Shown here in pieces: positions 19,228-28,566 of a stretch of DNA of 38,602 nucleotides (positions are counted from its first letter, which is position 1; each line of letters starts with the position of its first letter). The notes under the pieces were generated by a model. That model had not been told where the DNA came from and did not search any database. It worked only from the letters and a program-made list of their open reading frames with translations. Origin of the DNA: Nitrospinaceae bacterium (GTDB taxonomy: Bacteria > Nitrospinota > Nitrospinia > Nitrospinales > VA-1); assembly GCA_029937655.1 (NCBI GenBank), contig JAPYPK010000003.1, positions 1-38,602 on the forward strand. The letters are read 5' to 3'. A program made the translations under genes and the position numbers.

Positions 19228-20085
19228 TCACTCAAAGCGCTCTAGAAAATTTTCATATAAGCAAACCAAACTTCGAGTAATAGGACCTGGCTTCCCATCA
19301 CCAACAATTTTTCTATCCAAACGAGTAACGGGCATAAGATTTTTAACAGACCCAGTTAAAAACATTTCATCAGCACTTTCAAGAATCTCAACAGGCCAAG
19401 CACCTTGCTCCAATCTAAATCCATTTTCCTGACTGAGTTTAATGACCAGATCTCTTGTTATACCAGCTAATATTCCACAATCTAAAGAAGGTGTCATCAG
19501 ACTCCCATTTCGCACAAAAAAGAAATTACTTGTTGTGCTCTCCGTTAAATGACCTTGTGAATTTAGCATTAAAGCATCATGTGCACCAAGACGCTCAGAC
19601 TCTATTTTAGCAAGTACATTGTTTAAATAGTTTCCAGTTTTAATGTTAGGACTCAGCGCATCTTTTGAATTTCTCTGAACACTGACAACAGCAAGGTGAA
19701 TTCCATTTTCGTAGAATTCTGAAGGGTATATATGCGCAGGAGTCACGTAAATAAGAACGAGCGGAGATAGGCAGGACGAAGGGTCAATGTTTATATCTCC
19801 CACACCACGAGTCACAACTATACGAACATAGGATTCTTGGTTTGCCGCATCTGCGAGAGTACGGTCAATCTGCTTCCTCAACCAAAAATCATCAAACGGA
19901 ATAACCAGTTCGATTCCTCCTGCAGAACGACGCAACCTCTTTAAATGTTCATCAAGAAAACAAGGGCGATTTTTCCTAGTATTAACAACCTCGTAAACAC
20001 TATCGCCAAATAAAAAACCATGGTCGAAAACTGAAACAAACGCTTCTTCTTTTATCGTTCCGTTAATATTAATACGTGTCTTCAT
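19228..20085 (-). CDS. Class IV PLP aminotransferase (branched-chain or D-amino-acid type)
   Basis: This is a fold-type IV PLP enzyme of 285 residues. The N-terminus has VFDHGFLFGDSVYEVV and FLDEHLKRLRRSA. The PLP lysine is in SPNIKTGNYLNNVLAKIE. The phosphate-binding signature is DALMLNSQGHLTESTTSNFF, followed by GILAGITRDLVI and EMFLTGSVKNLMPV. These features fit IlvE, D-alanine aminotransferase and aminodeoxychorismate lyase alike. The length and the GDSVYE motif lean towards a branched-chain or D-amino-acid aminotransferase, but substrate cannot be read reliably. It sits between cvpA and coaE with small gaps. Confidence 0.9.
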   Translation of the reverse strand: MKTRININGTIKEEAFVSVFDHGFLFGDSVYEVVNTRKNRPCFLDEHLKRLRRSAGGIELVIPFDDFWLRKQIDRTLADAANQESYVRIVVTRGVGDINIDPSSCLSPLVLIYVTPAHIYPSEFYENGIHLAVVSVQRNSKDALSPNIKTGNYLNNVLAKIESERLGAHDALMLNSQGHLTESTTSNFFFVRNGSLMTPSLDCGILAGITRDLVIKLSQENGFRLEQGAWPVEILESADEMFLTGSVKNLMPVTRLDRKIVGDGKPGPITRSLVCLYENFLERFE

Positions 20086-20115
20086 GCAATCTAGTATTAA
20101 AAAATTTACAAAAAA

Positions 20116-20850
20116 CTACTTAGTAGAAAATTTTTTCAGGAGATTGTTTAATTTATTTTTGTCTTCTTTTGTGTGGTTATCCATAGCATCTTCTTCAGGA
20201 CTATTTTTTATTTCCCCTTTAACCGCATCCAGCAATTCTTCTTTTTTATGTTTTATATCTTGAGTAATTTCATTAAGCGCACCTATTTTTTCTAATTTTT
20301 CTTGAACACCATCAAAGGACATCTCTGAGGAAAAATCTAAAAATTTATCGATGTAAGATTCTTGACTGACCAAGGAAATAATTTTCTCTAAATAAGGTGA
20401 AATAATTGATCCCTGAGTAACTTTTTCATAACCACCGCTAAATAAACCTAATGGAAACATCATAATAGCTACAATAACAAGCCCTTTTAGAAATCCAAGT
20501 CCCCCACCTACAATGCGATCAAGAAAGGAAATAGCAAGTGTCCCCTCAACACTTTTTCTGATCAATCGACCAAGCAAACCGAAAATGACTTTTACTATAA
20601 AAATAATAACCAGCCCTACTAAAATTTTAACAACAGTGAAAACTATCGTAAATTCTGCAATACGAGCCATAACCTCTTGAGAAACCATCGACTGAAGAAA
20701 AATGGCAAATTCCTCGTAGTAATCTATGGCCAAAACATAACCTACCAAATAACCAAGCAACGAAAATATTTCCCTAACCATTCCCTTAGAAAAGGAATAA
20801 ACAAAGGAAAAACCAACAATAAAAATAATAAAATAATCAAATAGACTCAT
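20116..20850 (-). CDS. CvpA-family inner-membrane protein
   Basis: The protein has four predicted membrane helices in its first 145 residues: FDYFIIFIVGFSFVYSFSKG, SLLGYLVGYVLAIDYY, FTVVKILVGLVIIFIVKVIF and GFLKGLVIVAIMMFPLGLF. FLDRIVGGGLGFLKG is a CvpA signature. The C-terminal 100 residues are hydrophilic and Lys/Glu-rich, probably a cytoplasmic coiled coil. CvpA was named for colicin V production in E. coli and is now tied to envelope stress tolerance; the molecular role is unsettled. The length of 244 residues is somewhat longer than E. coli CvpA because of the tail. Confidence 0.85.
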   Translation of the reverse strand: MSLFDYFIIFIVGFSFVYSFSKGMVREIFSLLGYLVGYVLAIDYYEEFAIFLQSMVSQEVMARIAEFTIVFTVVKILVGLVIIFIVKVIFGLLGRLIRKSVEGTLAISFLDRIVGGGLGFLKGLVIVAIMMFPLGLFSGGYEKVTQGSIISPYLEKIISLVSQESYIDKFLDFSSEMSFDGVQEKLEKIGALNEITQDIKHKKEELLDAVKGEIKNSPEEDAMDNHTKEDKNKLNNLLKKFSTK

Positions 20851-20909
20851 AGTAGCTAATTGGCAGCCGCATAAGCATTGCTACGCTAGGAAAATAATGA
20901 ATGATAAGG

Positions 20910-21419
20910 TCAGACAAGTTTATTGATATAATTCTCATAAATATGGCTAAAGGTTGACGTGTGTATATCGGGCTTTAATTGCATCAAGGCGCTTATTTCG
21001 GACAACTTCATATACTTACCCTCAGAAATCTCATTCTTGTTGATACAAATATTACCATCAGTAACACATTTATAAACACGAACATGCTCCCAAAAGGTCA
21101 TACTTTGGGCAGGAATGGATAAAACCTCATCTAATTTAACACTCGAAAGACTTAATTCTTCTTTAAGTTCCCGTTTAGCACAGCTAAAATAATCTTCCCC
21201 TGACTCTACATGCCCTGCTGCAGACGAATCCCATAACCCAGGGCTTTCGTCCTTATTCATCGACCTCATCTGAAGAAACAAGCTACCAATGGAATTAAAA
21301 ACAAGAATATGTGCCGACCTGTGCATTAAGTCCTTATTGTGGACTTGAAGTCTAGAAGCTTTACCTATAATCCGATCCTCTGAATCCACCACATCCAAAA
21401 TTTCTTCGTATTCACTCAT
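20910..21419 (-). CDS. Nudix hydrolase of the isopentenyl-diphosphate-isomerase-like (YfcD) group
   Basis: The Nudix box is at residues 69-91, GHVESGEDYFSCAKREL then KEEL. It matches Gx5Ex7REUxEE, with Ser in place of the last Gly. The protein also has MHRSAHILVFNSIGSLFLQM, where R34 and H37 precede a strand as in the YfcD/IDI-like group, and WDSSAAGH before the box. The N-terminus EEILDVVDSEDRIIG is typical of the group. It should hydrolyse a nucleoside or other diphosphate linked to X; the substrate is not defined by sequence. It is 32 bases from the HPr-fusion gene upstream and 59 bases from cvpA downstream. Confidence 0.87.
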   Translation of the reverse strand: MSEYEEILDVVDSEDRIIGKASRLQVHNKDLMHRSAHILVFNSIGSLFLQMRSMNKDESPGLWDSSAAGHVESGEDYFSCAKRELKEELSLSSVKLDEVLSIPAQSMTFWEHVRVYKCVTDGNICINKNEISEGKYMKLSEISALMQLKPDIHTSTFSHIYENYINKLV

Positions 21420-21451
21420 ATGACAACCAAAAATATTAAAAGTTAAAACCT

Positions 21452-22780
21452 TTATCCTGATTTTTGATATTCTCGTAGATAAGAAAGTCTCGCCGGGATT
21501 TCCCCTTTCTCGCAGTAGTTATGCTTTGCAAGTAGTTTAATATCATCAACAACTCTTTTGTCGCCCTCAAAGAATATAGTCTGATACCCTTTATCAGCAA
21601 CAAGCCCACCAACTTGCAAAAGGCTCATAACCGACTTGGCATTAAATTTTTTCTCATCAACAATCACAAACAAATCCAGATCTTCGTACTTCCTAGCAAT
21701 AATAGATACAAGAGTTGATGGGCGAGCGTGAAAACCTAATGGTTTAGGAACAGGCAACTCCACTTTCACCACAATAGAAAAGCATTTCAATATTTCATCT
21801 GCCAGATTATTACCTTCATTGATAAAGTATTGACTATAAAAAAAACCGTAATTAACGATTTTGTCCAAAAGCACATTTTTATTAACTATCATAGAAATAC
21901 GTTTCCTATTCTCTCCAGGTCGGATTTCATCCTCATGACGCTCATAAAAATGCACCAACCATAAAGATACTTCAAGAAGATGCAAGGGCATTGACACATA
22001 ACCACGCAATACTTTTAACTCCTGATGTTCAGCCTCAAGCTTTGTATTTTTAACATATGTATCAAAATCCGATTGGGCATTATGAATTAAATTTTTGTGA
22101 AGACGGGCTCGATTTTCATTATATTTCTGCAAAACGGATAGCTTGAGTTCATTAATATCATCTACTCGAGAAATCTTTGAATCATTCATTAATTTCGAAA
22201 TATGTTTAATTTTATCGCATACTTCAATGACACGTTCTTTTTCGTCTTTCACTTCATCCTCGGCAACATTGCGCGGCAACCTTTTATAGGATTCAATATC
22301 AGAAAATTCAATCTGAATATCACTATCAATAGACATATTCAAACTATTTGATTCGGTATCAGCATATAACTCCTGAAGCAGGTTGAGGATAGACTGGTTA
22401 AGAAAAAACAGCACACCTACAGACTCTTTCTTAAATTCATTTTCTTTACTACTAGATTCTCTCAGATTGTAATAAGGGTATCGATCTAATATATGGCGAG
22501 TAAAAAAAGCTGCAATGGATAAGTTTCGTATTGATGCAAGACACTCAACAAAGAAACTCCATTTTTTATTTTCTCTTGCTCCATATTGATCCATAAAATT
22601 TTCTAAAGACTCGGATTCTTGAATAAGGTTCGAATAAAATTTTCTTGAGATATCTTTTTTCTCTTTGTTACGGCGCTTAAAAAGAAAGAGCACATTAAAA
22701 AATTGTTTACACGGGACTTCAGCCAGCGCAAGAAAATCTTTCTCGGATATAATTTGGGTTAACGATTTAGGTTCAGCCAT
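21452..22780 (-). CDS. HPr-like phosphocarrier domain fused to a 335-residue helical domain
   Basis: The C-terminal portion (about residues 336-422) is an HPr domain: VKVELPVPKPLGFHARPSTL with phosphoryl-accepting His351, and KKFNAKSVMSLLQVGGLVAD with the Ser383 counterpart of regulatory Ser46. The N-terminal 335 residues form a mainly alpha-helical, charged domain that I do not recognise (EVPCKQFFNVLFLFKRR, FFVECLASIRNLSIAAFFTR, LLEVSLWLVHFYERHEDE). Ordinary HPr is about 85 residues and stands alone. No enzyme I, HPr kinase or EII gene is visible in the window. The start is supported by GGAGATTT before the ATG. It may be a regulatory phospho-acceptor rather than a sugar-transport carrier. 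Confidence 0.85.
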   Translation of the reverse strand: MAEPKSLTQIISEKDFLALAEVPCKQFFNVLFLFKRRNKEKKDISRKFYSNLIQESESLENFMDQYGARENKKWSFFVECLASIRNLSIAAFFTRHILDRYPYYNLRESSSKENEFKKESVGVLFFLNQSILNLLQELYADTESNSLNMSIDSDIQIEFSDIESYKRLPRNVAEDEVKDEKERVIEVCDKIKHISKLMNDSKISRVDDINELKLSVLQKYNENRARLHKNLIHNAQSDFDTYVKNTKLEAEHQELKVLRGYVSMPLHLLEVSLWLVHFYERHEDEIRPGENRKRISMIVNKNVLLDKIVNYGFFYSQYFINEGNNLADEILKCFSIVVKVELPVPKPLGFHARPSTLVSIIARKYEDLDLFVIVDEKKFNAKSVMSLLQVGGLVADKGYQTIFFEGDKRVVDDIKLLAKHNYCEKGEIPARLSYLREYQKSG

Positions 22781-22869
22781 AAATCTCCATTCACCTTATT
22801 ACTAATAATAAAATTAAAGGTTATATTTGAAATAAAAAAACACGGTGATTAATTAAAACAATAAATTCA

Positions 22870-23409
22870 TCAAATCAAAGATTTGGAAATTATAGAAGCG
22901 GGAAGATATTTTTTCCAGATTTCCAAATGAGAGGTTGGGCCTGTTGGGATGTTAAAAAAAGGCCAATAAGAACCTGGCTTAGATGGTTTCGTGAGTAGTT
23001 GCATTCCTTTTTCGGAAGGTGTTTGATTACCTTTTTTTAAATTACACGGTTTACAGGCAACTACTACATTAATCCAATTAGATTTGCCGCCACGTGATTT
23101 TGGGAGCACATGATCAACAGTCAACGAATTATTAATTGTACCGCAATACTGACAAGTAAAGTTATCCCGACGTAAAATATTTTTCTTACTAAAAGAGATC
23201 CCCTTCCGTTTGGACCGTTTTACAATATTAAGAACACGAATTACTGCTGGGAGGTTAAATGTTGTTGTTGGAGTTCGGATCACATAACCATCACTTTCAA
23301 TAAATTCAGCTCGCTCATTAAAAACCATAATAATTGCGCGTTTTGCACTACAAAACTGAAGTGGTTCATAAGAATAGTTTAGAACCAAGCTTTTCACTGA
23401 ATTTAGCAT
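22870..23409 (-). CDS. HNH endonuclease-family protein
   Basis: The C-terminal HNH fold has zinc ligands Cys86/Cys89 (CQYCG) and Cys119/Cys122 (CKPCN). The catalytic pair is Asp99-His100 in LTVDHVLPKSRGG, and NWINVVVACKPCNLKKGNQT follows. The N-terminal 80 residues (VLNYSYEPLQFCSAKRAIIM) are typical of a widespread chromosomal HNH family that usually stands outside restriction or phage loci. The biological role of that family is not settled. It is the first gene of the minus-strand run and has a good candidate promoter upstream. Start is ATG 23409. Confidence 0.9.
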   Translation of the reverse strand: MLNSVKSLVLNYSYEPLQFCSAKRAIIMVFNERAEFIESDGYVIRTPTTTFNLPAVIRVLNIVKRSKRKGISFSKKNILRRDNFTCQYCGTINNSLTVDHVLPKSRGGKSNWINVVVACKPCNLKKGNQTPSEKGMQLLTKPSKPGSYWPFFNIPTGPTSHLEIWKKYLPASIISKSLI

Positions 23410-23473
23410 AATTCAGGGCCTCTATAATTAACAGAAATCAACCACACTAAGAAAAAAAAATTAGACCTACAGA

Positions 23474-23503
23474 ATTCTTTCTACATTTCATATGCGCTGT
23501 CAA
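23474..23503 (-). promoter_or_regulatory. Candidate promoter for the HNH-to-flagellar gene run
   Basis: On the minus strand a perfect -35 box TTGACA (23503-23498) lies 18 bases from a -10 box AAGAAT (23479-23474), four of six matches. The predicted leader to the HNH gene is about 60 bases. Genes downstream are on the same strand with gaps under 190 bases, so this could drive a long transcript. It is sequence evidence only. Confidence 0.4.
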
Positions 23504-23535
23504 TATGGGTTGTATTTTTCAAACAAACAGCGTTA

Positions 23536-24951
23536 TTAAAAAATATTCCCCTTACCAAGGATAAATTTTGGGTCAAAAACCTCCTTAATAGCCTTAAGTT
23601 GAACTACAGACTCTTCTCCCACCATCATCAAAAAATATTTTTTCTTCAACTTGCCAATACCATGTTCAGCTGAAATAGTACCATTCCAATCAAGAATTTG
23701 CCGAACAAGCCTGGAATACAGTTCGTGGGCTTTTGAAACATCTTGTTCTTCGGGTAAAAAATTTATATGTAAATGATTATCACCAACATGACCAAAGACA
23801 ACATATTCAATGCCTGAACTCTCAAGTTCATTTTTATAAAAAAACATCATATCTTTAAAGTGTACACTTGGGACAGCCATATCTGTTCCTATTTTGGTTC
23901 TTTTAAGGCGGCTATTTTCTTCATTTAATAAAACAGGGATCGCGTGTCTAAATTCATGAAAACGTTTTAAATCACTGTTGGATTGAGCCATCCAAGAGTC
24001 ACTAAGTGCGCTAGTTTCTTTCAAATAATCGAACCACCCTTCTAATGCAGGATCATGGTCTGATTGTCGGTAAATATCATTTTCAAAAAACAGGGCGGAT
24101 TGAGCGACAAGAGGAATATTTGTAAACTTTTTGCGCAAGCGATTCAATGAGTACCTATCAAAATATTCAAGAGAACAAGGATTTATAAATTTATTATTTG
24201 TTTTTTTAATCAAATCAATGAAATCCCAGCACTCTTCCTCCATACTAAAAAATAAAATTCCGCTAATAAAAGACGTGGGGCGAACCTCAAGTTTCAATCT
24301 AACACGAGTAAAGATACCTAGAGTTCCATCAGAACCAATAAGCAAATCCAACCAGTCCATATTAGGCCTTACATAATAACCAGCAGCGTTTTTACATAGC
24401 GGGCTATTGTAGGTAACCTCAGGGAAAAATAATTGCTGCCCATCAGAAAAGCTAATAGGACTATCGATGGTTAACCCCCTTTTCAAAGTGGTCGAATTCC
24501 CATCAACCAGCATAATGTCTGCTTCAAGCACATAGTCTCTGGTCACACCAAATTTATAACTTCTAGAACCAGATGCATTGGTTGAAAGTGTTCCACCTAT
24601 AGACGCAAGGGTTTCAGTGGGATTAGGTGGATAGAAATATTCTGTGGCTTCTAGTTTTTTATATAGATTAGCAAGAGATGCAGCAGGACCAACGTCTATA
24701 ATGCCATTCTCTGGGTTACCAACACGATCAAATCGCTCAAGAGAAATAACACAACCAGTTTCTGGAATACGTGATGCTGTCAATCCTGTCCCAGCGCCTG
24801 CTATCGTAATTTGTTGTGTGTTCGTTTTTAAAAAAGATGAAAGTTCTTCAATAGATTCTGGGATAACAACTTTATCCGCATTACCTCCAATGTAATTTGA
24901 CGCATCCTTCAGGTAGGGAGAGATTTCTTGTGGGTCTGTCTTGCAAATCAT
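23536..24951 (-). CDS. GlcD-type FAD-linked oxidase (glycolate/D-lactate dehydrogenase family)
   Basis: This is a vanillyl-alcohol-oxidase-fold flavoprotein of 471 residues. The FAD-binding domain has ITIAGAGTGLTASRIPETG (residues 48-66) and PPNPTETLASIGGTLSTNAS, followed by GSRSYKFGVTRDYV. The C-terminal substrate domain has VFGHVGDNHLHINFLPEEQ and GTISAEHGIGKLKKKY. These fit GlcD, D-lactate dehydrogenase and D-2-hydroxyglutarate dehydrogenase. No Fe-S partner (GlcF) is adjacent, so the electron acceptor is unclear. It lies 24 bases after the siroheme-pathway gene on the same strand. The N-terminus lacks a signal peptide. Confidence 0.92.
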   Translation of the reverse strand: MICKTDPQEISPYLKDASNYIGGNADKVVIPESIEELSSFLKTNTQQITIAGAGTGLTASRIPETGCVISLERFDRVGNPENGIIDVGPAASLANLYKKLEATEYFYPPNPTETLASIGGTLSTNASGSRSYKFGVTRDYVLEADIMLVDGNSTTLKRGLTIDSPISFSDGQQLFFPEVTYNSPLCKNAAGYYVRPNMDWLDLLIGSDGTLGIFTRVRLKLEVRPTSFISGILFFSMEEECWDFIDLIKKTNNKFINPCSLEYFDRYSLNRLRKKFTNIPLVAQSALFFENDIYRQSDHDPALEGWFDYLKETSALSDSWMAQSNSDLKRFHEFRHAIPVLLNEENSRLKRTKIGTDMAVPSVHFKDMMFFYKNELESSGIEYVVFGHVGDNHLHINFLPEEQDVSKAHELYSRLVRQILDWNGTISAEHGIGKLKKKYFLMMVGEESVVQLKAIKEVFDPKFILGKGNIF

Positions 24952-24975
24952 TTGAGTTGCCTGTCAATAATCAAA

Positions 24976-25656
24976 TCACAATGCATTAAAGTTTGTTTTT
25001 ATAAAGGTATTTAATAGATCGTAAGCTAATTCTCTAGCCATAGAAATTTTTTTTTCCTCCAGACACTCATTCACTCTTTTATTGCCAAGCAACTCAATGA
25101 GAAATTTTTTTCTATATTCTACTGAGGGGATCTTTTTTTTAGACTCAACCCTAAATTGACTTTGCAAGTTAATTTGCAGGAGCATCAGATCGCTAATAGA
25201 TTTTTTTATTAAAGGTTCAAGGTGTTGCCTTATGGATTTACTCAATAAGGGACTTCTACCACCTGTAGAAATAGCGACTTGAACTGTGTCATTAATATTA
25301 ATTACTGATGGATGACTAAAATCACTCGCTTGTGGATCGTCTGATGCGTATACATAGCAATCGTATTTTTTTTTCCCAACAATAAGAATTTCTCTATTTA
25401 TATCTGGATCATCAGTTGTTGCCAAAATCAAATCAAGTTGTTTATAGTCATTTAAAAAGTCAACACTTTCTATTTTTCTTAAATCAAGTGAAACTTTGCC
25501 TTCATCAGCGTAGTTTTTTATCGATTGTTCAGCTTGTTCAGTTACCACAAAAATCTCGCATTGCTGCGAAAGAAGGGCTTCAATCTTACGACTTGATTCA
25601 TTACCTCCACCCACAACGAGAGCACGCTTTCCTATCAAATTAAGATCAACAATCAT
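24976..25656 (-). CDS. Precorrin-2 dehydrogenase / sirohydrochlorin ferrochelatase (CysG N-terminal type)
   Basis: This NAD-dependent enzyme oxidises precorrin-2 to sirohydrochlorin and may insert iron, leading to siroheme for sulfite and nitrite reductases. The Rossmann motif is VVGGGNESSRKIEALL (residues 14-29). ILATTDDPDINREI is the NAD-side helix and YVYASDDPQASDFSHPSVI is the diagnostic MET8/CysG segment. VQVAISTGGRSPLLSKSIR carries the conserved Ser-rich loop. At 226 residues it is the stand-alone form without the methyltransferase half of E. coli CysG. No cobA/cysG methyltransferase or hemA is visible beside it. Confidence 0.92.
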   Translation of the reverse strand: MIVDLNLIGKRALVVGGGNESSRKIEALLSQQCEIFVVTEQAEQSIKNYADEGKVSLDLRKIESVDFLNDYKQLDLILATTDDPDINREILIVGKKKYDCYVYASDDPQASDFSHPSVININDTVQVAISTGGRSPLLSKSIRQHLEPLIKKSISDLMLLQINLQSQFRVESKKKIPSVEYRKKFLIELLGNKRVNECLEEKKISMARELAYDLLNTFIKTNFNAL

Positions 25657-25789
25657 TATAAAAATCCATTTTATAATTCTAACATATATAACTATTCATA
25701 AATCCATCTGAAAATACGTTTGTAGATTCAGTAATACTCATATAACATTTCAATTTAAGGCGACATATATACTTTCTTTTGGGGGTTTG

Positions 25790-26734
25790 ATGAATCAACA
25801 AAGTATTAGTAAAACTGCAGTACTAGACGGAGTCACTCTAACTTTAAGTAAACCAGACACAACTAAACCTGAATGGATTGGTCAAAGTGAAGTTTTAAAG
25901 CAAGTCTTAGCGTGCTGGATGGTTATATCAGATAAGGACCTCCCATTATCTCCTAGAATCATTGGTATGCCCGGAATCGGGAAAACCACTTTAGGAATGG
26001 TTGCAGCTTTAGAAAGAAAACAACCACTTTATATATATCAATGCACAAGTGATACACGACCAGAAGATTTAATTGTCACTCCTGTTTTGGCTGAATCAGG
26101 GAAAATTTCTTACCACGCATCACCATTAGTGACAGCAATGATTAGCGGAGGAATCTGCATACTGGATGAAGGAAATCGAATGAACGAAAAAAGCTGGGCT
26201 TCTCTAGCTCCTCTTCTTGATCACAGGCGCTATGTTGAGTCGATCATTGCCGGACTTAGGATAAAAGCCCACAATGATTTTCGTGCTTGTGTCACGATGA
26301 ATCATGATGAGTCAACATTTGAAATTCCCGATTACATATTATCAAGACTTCAACCTACCTTGTCATTGAATATGCCTAATACTGAAGATGAGATGGCCAT
26401 CTTAAAATATCACCTTCCATTTGCTGAAGAAGAATTACTCGAAATGACCGTTAACTTCTTACAAAAGTCTCATCAACTAGACCTTGAATTCTCTCCCAGG
26501 GACGGTTTACATATATTGCAATACGCGATGAAAAGGTTGATCCAAGACAAAGATCATCCAATAGCAAAAGATATGATTTGGCAAGAATCCATTCAAAAGG
26601 TTCTTGGGGACGACGCACTAGATTTAGATGTAATGGCAGAGAAGAAAAATCGCGCCTTAGGTGGAGCACAATTACCGCAAGGACTGGGTGATTTTTTTTT
26701 CGATGAAGATAGCCCAATTCATCCTGATCGATAA
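25790..26734 (+). CDS. MoxR-type AAA+ ATPase
   Basis: This is an AAA+ ATPase of the MoxR group, which usually acts as a metal-insertion or complex-remodelling chaperone with a partner. Walker A is GMPGIGKT (residues 59-66), Walker B is ICILDEGNR (122-130), sensor 1 includes Asn171 in ACVTMNHD, and the Arg finger is near [11 protein letters not shown]. The helical lid follows to residue 314. The ATG at 25790 is preceded by GGGGG at four bases; a TTG three bases earlier is less likely. The partner gene begins five bases downstream. The usual VWA-domain partner is not seen. It diverges from the siroheme gene over 130 bases. Confidence 0.93.
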   Translation: MNQQSISKTAVLDGVTLTLSKPDTTKPEWIGQSEVLKQVLACWMVISDKDLPLSPRIIGMPGIGKTTLGMVAALERKQPLYIYQCTSDTRPEDLIVTPVLAESGKISYHASPLVTAMISGGICILDEGNRMNEKSWASLAPLLDHRRYVESIIAGLRIKAHNDFRACVTMNHDESTFEIPDYILSRLQPTLSLNMPNTEDEMAILKYHLPFAEEELLEMTVNFLQKSHQLDLEFSPRDGLHILQYAMKRLIQDKDHPIAKDMIWQESIQKVLGDDALDLDVMAEKKNRALGGAQLPQGLGDFFFDEDSPIHPDR

Positions 26735-26739
26735 CAATA

Positions 26740-28566
26740 ATGGGTATCTTTTATCTCAGTAAAAAAATTCGATTTTTACCAGTAATACATGGCAGTGCCA
26801 GTTTCACTCGTATTATAAGAGACCGCTTATTATCATCTCCAACTGACTGTTTAGCAGTAGGCCTTCCTCCAGAGTTTCAAACAACGGTGAATGAGGGGAT
26901 CAATCACCTGCCCTTAATAACTCTGTGCTCTCAGAAAGAATCATCGGGTTCCTATAATTATGTCCCTATAGATCCTTGCCAACCCGTTATTATGGGCCTC
27001 CGCATCGCTTCGCAAGAAGGAATCCCTAGAAAGTTCATAGATTATAGTTGTGATGACTATGAACCAAGAAAAATAAACTTCCCTGACTCATACGCCTTAA
27101 GGCATATGTCTTATGAAAAGTTTTGCGCCACTCTTTTACTTTCCATTAAACGCCCTAAAGCTGACACGCTTCATGACAAAAGAGCACGGTGGATGGGATA
27201 TCAGCTTCATCAGCTAGAAATGGATTTTAGGAATATAACTGTCATCTGTTCGATTCTAGACTGGCCCTGGATAAAAGAAGCTTATGATGACAGAAAACCA
27301 TACGATAAAATATTTTCATCTTTCAACAATCCTAAAATATATGGGGTTGAAAAAGAAACACTCTTTTTTGCACTTGCGGAATTTCCTTACATAACTTATC
27401 TCAATGAGGTATATCGGCAACAAATAAAATCTGACAAAGAAGTTGTGGTTGATGGAATTAAAGAAATTCTAATAAAAGCTCGAGATATCTTCACTAAAAA
27501 ACATAAACTACGATTTCACAATCTCACATCACAATCTTTTCAAATATACCTACAGTACGTAAGAAATTTAACATTAATAGAAAGCCGCCTAACACCTGAT
27601 CTGTATACTTTAATAACAACTGCAAAACAATTCAGTGGCGACCCTTTCGCAATTGCTGTTCTTGAAGCGGCCAGAGCGTATCCTTTTCAAGACCTTAAAC
27701 ATACTAATCTCGAACCGTTAGCACTTGGAATAGATAAAGCCATAGACAGTGAAAATAACGCTATTAACATGAAAAATCGCCTATCAGAAAATCAAACAGA
27801 ATGGCGTGAAATCAACCTAAAACCAGAACCTGGCATAAAAAAACAAACTCAATGGAAACACAATTGGAATCCATATGGCCAATGCTCCTGGCCACCAGAA
27901 GATGATAAAATAGAAAGCTTTAATACTCATGTTCGAGAACAATCTAAATTACTTTTGAGCACTGACCTCGCAAGGTCCGAGAAGTTTACTTCCTCCACAA
28001 AAGACGGTGTAGATATGAGAGAAACACTTCGTCATTGGCACGAAGGCGATATCTACGTTAAAGAAATACCCCCCTCACGGGGACGTGTCGAAATCGTTGT
28101 TTTTATTTTTGACACAGAACCTAATCAAAATAAATATCAATGGTGTCAAACTTGGTATGCCGAACATAATGAAGAGTCAACATTATGTTTTTTTGCAACA
28201 AATTACATGGATGATATGATCGGTCCTGGAGTGGGTCGTGCTACATATGGCGGATGCATGATGATCTATCCACCTAGACCAATACCTGACATCTGGAAAG
28301 ACCCTAGAATTCATGTAGGAAAAACTTTAGAAGAAAAATTATTAGAAGCAGCTTTTTTTCATTCGCAAGAAAAACATATAACAGTGGTCACACCATGCCT
28401 CCCAAAGTCAAACTGGCGAAAACTTTCTCGAAAGTATCACAAAAGTATTATCCACATTCCTTTGAAACGTTTCTCTAATCAAACCATCGAAAAAGTTCGA
28501 AGATTTCATGTCCTCAATGGAAAACAAATTAGATCTTTTGCAAATCATTTTATTCAAGATTTATAG
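26740..28566 (+). CDS. 608-residue partner of the MoxR ATPase, unnamed family
   Basis: I cannot assign a named family. Residues 12-45, with FLPVIHGSASFTRIIRDRLL and DCLAVGLPPEF, read like the first strand and helix of TraB/ChaN-type proteins. KRARWMGYQLHQL with ITVICSILDWPWI (residues 147-178) read like their later conserved block. From memory, DUF5682 proteins with a similar block also sit beside MoxR ATPases. The middle is helical. The C-terminal 170 residues hold a separate alpha/beta domain: RVEIVVFIFDTE, ESTLCFFATNYMDDMIG, KHITVVTPCLPKSNW. It has no clear VWA MIDAS motif (DxSxS). There is no signal peptide. It starts five bases after the ATPase stop, and the two almost certainly work together. 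Confidence 0.85.
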   Translation: MGIFYLSKKIRFLPVIHGSASFTRIIRDRLLSSPTDCLAVGLPPEFQTTVNEGINHLPLITLCSQKESSGSYNYVPIDPCQPVIMGLRIASQEGIPRKFIDYSCDDYEPRKINFPDSYALRHMSYEKFCATLLLSIKRPKADTLHDKRARWMGYQLHQLEMDFRNITVICSILDWPWIKEAYDDRKPYDKIFSSFNNPKIYGVEKETLFFALAEFPYITYLNEVYRQQIKSDKEVVVDGIKEILIKARDIFTKKHKLRFHNLTSQSFQIYLQYVRNLTLIESRLTPDLYTLITTAKQFSGDPFAIAVLEAARAYPFQDLKHTNLEPLALGIDKAIDSENNAINMKNRLSENQTEWREINLKPEPGIKKQTQWKHNWNPYGQCSWPPEDDKIESFNTHVREQSKLLLSTDLARSEKFTSSTKDGVDMRETLRHWHEGDIYVKEIPPSRGRVEIVVFIFDTEPNQNKYQWCQTWYAEHNEESTLCFFATNYMDDMIGPGVGRATYGGCMMIYPPRPIPDIWKDPRIHVGKTLEEKLLEAAFFHSQEKHITVVTPCLPKSNWRKLSRKYHKSIIHIPLKRFSNQTIEKVRRFHVLNGKQIRSFANHFIQDL

